Shown here piece after piece: positions 60,001-64,000 of a stretch of 64,000 nt of DNA (the stretch's first letter is position 1; each line of letters begins with the position of its first letter). The stretch is from Liolophura sinensis (Eukaryota; Mollusca; Polyplacophora; Chitonida; Chitonidae), in NCBI RefSeq assembly GCF_032854445.1, contig NC_088295.1, positions 23,051,385 to 23,115,384 on the forward strand. The letters are read 5' to 3'. Under the pieces are notes generated by a model. The model was given only the letters and a program-made list of their open reading frames with translations, searched no databases and was not told the origin of the DNA. A program made the translations under genes and the position numbers.

Positions 60001-63000
60001 ACAGAATGCAGACAGCACAGGTGAATGAGTTCCATGTAAGACAATTAAAGGATACATGATAAAAAACTATAAAACAAAGATTATGTTTCTATTCCAAATG
60101 AAGAAAATGGTGCTCCGGAACTTTTGTTGAAAGAATTTCATTTTGGGAGTATTTTCATGCCTGTTAATTACCCCTCCATCTTATGCATATTTTCTGTCAG
60201 GGGTCAAATTCTTGCAGAAATTACGTCATCGTTGGCCTTGTTCGGAACTCAGTGAACACCCCAAAAGTGCCCCGAGCGCGGTGAACCATGTGGCTACAAC
60301 CTGGGCAGAGTGACATGTACACAGATACTGCAGGGCATCTTCGGGCTAGCTTAGTGCTCCCTCCGCGCCCTTACATCTGCCCCCATTCCGTCTGTTCACA
60401 ACACCCCTTCCCCCGTTCACAAAGACCCGTCTGTTGTCAACAGAGTTCTTTTTAAACAGAGATCATTCTTGACATAACCTCTTCAAACTACTTAATTTCT
60501 GGAGTGACCGCTCAGTTTTACGAAAACTGCACTTTGAAGCCATTTTTAGCCCTCAGAGAGAAAGTTGAAAAAATATGTTGGTAGTGTTTATATGCTATTA
60601 CACATAATAATGTGCACAGAAGAAATCAAACCGAAGCGTTTCATTTATCCTTTAAATAATGATCCAGAGCAATTAATGTGGATGCCAACCTGGGAACATT
60701 GCCAACTGATCTCAGAACTACGTGTAATATATTCTTTACTCTGTCTCTTTTACAGTCTATTGGTGTTGGGTTTGCTATCGTCCCACTGTTAGGGTTAGTT
60801 GAAGCCATTGCTATAGGAAGAGCTTTTGGTAAGAATATTTGTGAACTGTATATTTATAAGTAATCATCATTTTCTCAAGCCATTTCAGCATGATGGATAG
60901 CTGGCTGTGTAATATATCTCTATGTGTAATTCAGATGAAGTTTCCATGTTATATAGTTACATAAACATTCTGTTTATTCTGTGAATATGATTGCAAGCGA
61001 TAACTGGTAAAAGCAATGATTAAATGTCTGAAATAACTACTGAAAGTTTACTGAAATAAATAATTAAAGTAATCAAATACACCTAAATGAATGACAACAT
61101 ATTGGCCCAAATGACTTGAATGTTTATGCTTTGTTAACTTACTCATAAGCTTTCCTGGAAGGCCTAATCTCTGTTTTAATGTTACAGCCAGGCAGAACAA
61201 TTACAAGATAAATCCAACTCAGGAACTAATTGCTATTGGTAAGTCAGTGTTAGGAACAAATAACACACATATTTTTGGAATTGTCAACATACATAACAAT
61301 GTTTTCTCTCTCATTTTTTTCTGGACTGCTGGGAAGTTTTCCATTGGTATAGAGGTAATAGAAAGATGTTGTTGAAAAATTCCTTACTCTACTTCATTTC
61401 TTGGATGATAGGTGTTGCCAACATGATGAGCTGTTTTGTGTCATCTTACCCTGTGACGGGGAGTTTTTCAAGGTAAGAGATAGGTGTACATGTATTATTA
61501 TATTACGTTTCCTATTCTACAACTGTTTTGTATGCCAAATGTAAATTTGTCACACCCAGCTACTGATGGCAGAATTTCTAAGATCTTTGACATATATTGT
61601 GGACATGATTGATGTACTGAAAGGATGAATCAAGTCAAGCTTTGTTTTGTAAAGTATTATGTTGTTAACAAGAATGTGGTGTATGGTTTAGGCCTGACAA
61701 ATGTTTCTTTGAAATATAAATACAGTTATCAGGGAAAGTTTAATATTATTAGTCTTGTCCTTGCAGAACTGCTGTAAATTCACAAAGTGGAGTAAAGACA
61801 CCAGCAGCTGGTTTATTTACAGGTAAGCAAATAAGTCCTGTTCAGTTTTTACTGAAGATCATATGGCAGGCAATTATTTAATGACATGACATTGATTTAG
61901 TTTAATACAAGAAATGAAGATGATAATGAGCCATAATACCAACCATATTTCCTGCATTCTTGCATTCATGTATATTTCAATTAAATCACCCTTTATTGTA
62001 TTTGATGTAACTACATGAACGAGGGCTACCATAGTGCATGAAAACATGTGTTATAGATCGTGGCAAAGCCAAAAATAAGGATATTTTGTGTAATGTAGAC
62101 TTAGTGTGTATGCATTTGTTTGCATGTACATGTGCTTCACATCAAGTCTCAGAGGTGAAATGGATACGACAACAGATTTATATTATAGAATGAACTTTGT
62201 TATGACAGTGGCCGTAGGGGTCTGACAGCAACCTGCGCATGGCCGTGGGTTTCCAAGCTTTCCTCCCACTATAATACTGGCCGCCGTCGTATGTGTGAAA
62301 CATTCTCAAGTCCAATCAAATCAAATAAATAAACTGTTATGACAGGCCGGGATGGAAGGCCTGATGTTATTTTGATAGTACATGTGCATGCATGATATGT
62401 ACATGTCTGTTTAAACAGAGGTGTATGCGAATGTAGGCCCCACCTACTAGATAACATCAACTCACTAAATCCTAACTGAAAACAGAAAAGCTACACTTGT
62501 ATGTTGTTGTGATTTGCTGTATTGTTTCTCTCATTTGTTTCAGCTGCTCTAGTTATGGTCTCCCTTCAAGTATTAACTCCCTTGTTTTACTACATACCAA
62601 AGGCTGCGCTGTCAGCTGTCATCATATCGGCAGTTTTACAGATGGTGGATTATAAAATACTACCCAAGCTGTGGAGAACCCAAAGTAAGAGAGTTGCTGG
62701 GAAGTAAGGAGACTTGTTGTGAAAGACATGCAAAACTTCAAATAGGAGGTTGAATGTTATTTAAATTTTGGGGAATTTGCTGTAAAAATCGGAATAAAAA
62801 ATATAATCCTCTTATAGTTTATAGCTGACAATATATGTGGAAACAGTGTAGATGGCTTTTGGCAAAGTATACGAGATTTTAAAGATTTTTTTTAGTAAAT
62901 ATTGATTTCATATTTTAGTATGTTCATTTATTCTTTAATGTACTTTTTTGTCTTTTTCAGAATGGGACCTCCTTCCATTATTTGTTACATTTATATCATC

Positions 63001-63841
63001 ATTAGTAATTGGTATTGAGGTAAGCACATTTATATGTGAATTGCTTTTCTTGGTAAAGTTTGTCATATCAGGTGCCATTAACTTGCAATCTCAACCATAC
63101 TGCATTTGTTTTTTTATAGCATCCTGTATGAGAATTGCTATTCTTTCTAAGTGGTTAGAATATCTTCCACTCATATAAGGCTACACAGGATTATTATCAG
63201 TATGAATAATATCATGTATGTAATATCGCAATATTGAGAATGTCCTTGATATAAGGTGACATGAATACAATTTATCAACAAGCATGTTAAAAGTTATGTT
63301 AAACCCAAACCAGTCTGATCAATCGCTCATTGTGATATTTGATTGTCTGTGTTCAGATAAACACGGTAAAGCATTGATACTGTCAAAGCTACAAGGCTGC
63401 AGAAATCACGTATACAGTTTACTTGTTCAGATTGAATTTTTAAATCCTGCAGTAAATAAGGAATGTCTGGTTGCAGTATGGCATTCTGGTTGGAATTGGC
63501 TGGTCTGTGGTAACGCTCCTGTATGCTCTAGCAAGACCAAAACTCATTGTAAGTATGAGAACAAATGTACATGTACTTGTATAGAAACACTGTTCCAGAG
63601 ACTCTTTCAGACTCTTCGTATCAAAAATTGGCTAAATTCATTAATCATGGATTAAACCCTGGGTATGAGTATAGGCGCATGGATTTTAACTGTGCACATG
63701 TTTGCATATGTTTTATATAGATGTATGTTTTATTTTTGCAGATAGACCATTATGATGTACCTGTGATACACTTGAGCCATGGGTTAAACTTCCCTGCTGT
63801 GGAGTATTTAGAAGAGCAAGTTACAGAAATTCTTTTGTCTG
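54022..63841 (+). CDS. SLC26A11: SLC26A11-like SulP anion/sulfate transporter (runs off right end)
   Basis: SLC26 proteins move sulfate and other anions. Sixteen coding exons with GT-AG borders and consistent phase: 54,022-54,179; 54,718-54,820; 56,349-56,553; 57,048-57,133; 57,404-57,483; 58,077-58,131; 58,452-58,542; 59,021-59,199; 60,756-60,828; 61,188-61,238; 61,412-61,472; 61,767-61,822; 62,544-62,684; 62,961-63,019; 63,477-63,548; 63,742-63,841. That makes about 523 residues so far. The N-terminal 'LPILTWLPKY' is followed by the SulP signature 'LPQGLAYAKIARLPPQ' and 'YGLYSAFMGC', then 'GTSKDITIGPTAIMS'. Later blocks are 'FISYPVINAFTSAAAI', 'GLVEAIAIGRAFA', 'SSYPVTGSFSRTAVNAQSGV' and 'LFYYIPKAALSAVIISAV'. 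Exon 16 starts the STAS domain; the rest lies outside the window. Block order and the SGSH neighbour favour SLC26A11 over other SLC26 members. The start could instead be the ATG at 54,052. Confidence 0.94.
55103..56348 (+). repeat. Exon-derived minisatellite, 56-bp unit, about 20 copies
   Basis: Each unit consists of the last 14 bases of the intron before SLC26A11 exon 3, including its 'ttctcttcag' acceptor, plus the first 42 bases of that exon ('tatgggctgtactcagcatt' through 'gtgtggtgtactgt'). The array ends exactly at the real exon (56,349). About 16 units still have 'cag' at the acceptor position; at least four units at 55,190-55,380 have 'tttggc' instead. Because 56 is 2 modulo 3 the frame changes each unit, yet all three frames remain open over long stretches. 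A SINE copy (55,556-55,697) interrupts the array. Confidence 0.95.
55556..55697 (-). repeat. SINE inserted in the exon-derived minisatellite
   Basis: A T-run of about 20 bases, then 'gattggtgttttacggcgta', 'cttatacgacggcggccagc' and 'ggttgctggcagaccttcc'. The head is missing and an internal part ('ggaaaccgggtacagcaacc') is shortened. Its blocks are less diverged than other copies here, suggesting a younger insertion. Confidence 0.85.
56870..56985 (+). repeat. Degenerate SINE fragment in SLC26A11 intron
   Basis: 'tttcccaggtttcctctgcc', 'gactgccatcatatacgtga' and 'aacttcttgagtattgtatt' follow the SINE block order in plus orientation, with many substitutions. Confidence 0.65.
62190..62335 (+). 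repeat. SINE fragment in SLC26A11 intron
   Basis: 'tctgacagcaacctgcgcat', 'cctcccactataatactggc' and 'cgccgtcgtatgtgtgaaac' followed by 'atcaaatcaaataaataaac'. Plus orientation, head missing. Confidence 0.8.
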
Positions 63842-63924
63842 GTATGTAGATCAGTGTACGTTAGATATTCTGTCAGACTATGGATTTATAGAGAGGATGA
63901 GAACAGCCTTGTTCATACCAATAG

Positions 63925-64000
63925 ATTTATTTTATGTATTTGTGTGATTGGTGTTTTAAGCCATACTCAAGAATATTTCACTTATACAAGGGTGGCCAGC
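63925..64000 (-). repeat. SINE running off the right end of the window
   Basis: 'gattggtgttttaagccata', 'ctcaagaatatttcacttat' and 'acaagggtggccagc' match the tail half of the same SINE family. The copy is cut by the window edge. Confidence 0.8.

Overview
The window is animal nuclear DNA, most likely from a mollusc or a close marine invertebrate relative. The genes are split by introns with ordinary GT-AG borders, the background is AT-rich, and the DNA is full of short palindromes such as TACATGTA, minisatellites and tRNA-derived SINE copies. The SINEs have the ATAAATAAAT-type tail that I associate with molluscan genomes. The species cannot be read from the sequence alone.

Layout. Positions 1 to about 32,600 hold no exon that I can support. 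They contain minisatellites (10.0, 13.9-14.9, 22.5-23.2 and 24.9-25.6 kb), a recent 2.2-2.4 kb tandem duplication (22.5-27.1 kb), a 1.06 kb foldback element (17,958-19,020), a decayed LINE and several SINE fragments. From 32,665 to 35,736 on the minus strand lies COX11, the mitochondrial copper chaperone; its last exon was not found. From 37,168 to 46,183 a GC-rich element of about 9.0 kb with inverted terminal repeats of about 200 bp interrupts the AT-rich host DNA. From 47,193 to 51,744 on the minus strand lies a complete seven-exon SGSH (lysosomal heparan N-sulfatase). Head to head with it, SLC26A11 (a SulP-family sulfate/anion transporter) starts at 54,022 on the plus strand and runs off the right end; sixteen coding exons are visible.

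The 9 kb element is the most unusual object. It carries a broken family-B DNA polymerase, a superfamily-1 helicase remnant ending in an HNH nuclease domain, a small cysteine-rich protein, small hydrophobic proteins, a compact block of four minus-strand genes and one plus-strand gene that may encode a structural protein. No integrase or transposase is visible. It looks like an endogenous copy of a linear, Polinton/adintovirus-like DNA virus or self-replicating transposon. This copy is inactive: frameshifts, in-frame TAG codons and an apparent internal deletion break most genes. Next to its left end is a non-coding stretch with Pol III-type box A and box B sequences, three hairpins and a T-run, which could specify a structured small RNA.

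The host genes form a sensible set. SGSH releases sulfate from heparan sulfate in the lysosome and SLC26A11 moves sulfate and other anions across membranes. The two are also divergent neighbours in human, so the pair appears to be an old linked unit. The interval between them contains two MiT/TFE-type E-boxes. Inside SLC26A11 the 3' splice site and first 42 bases of exon 3 have been amplified into a minisatellite of about 20 units that leads directly into the real exon.
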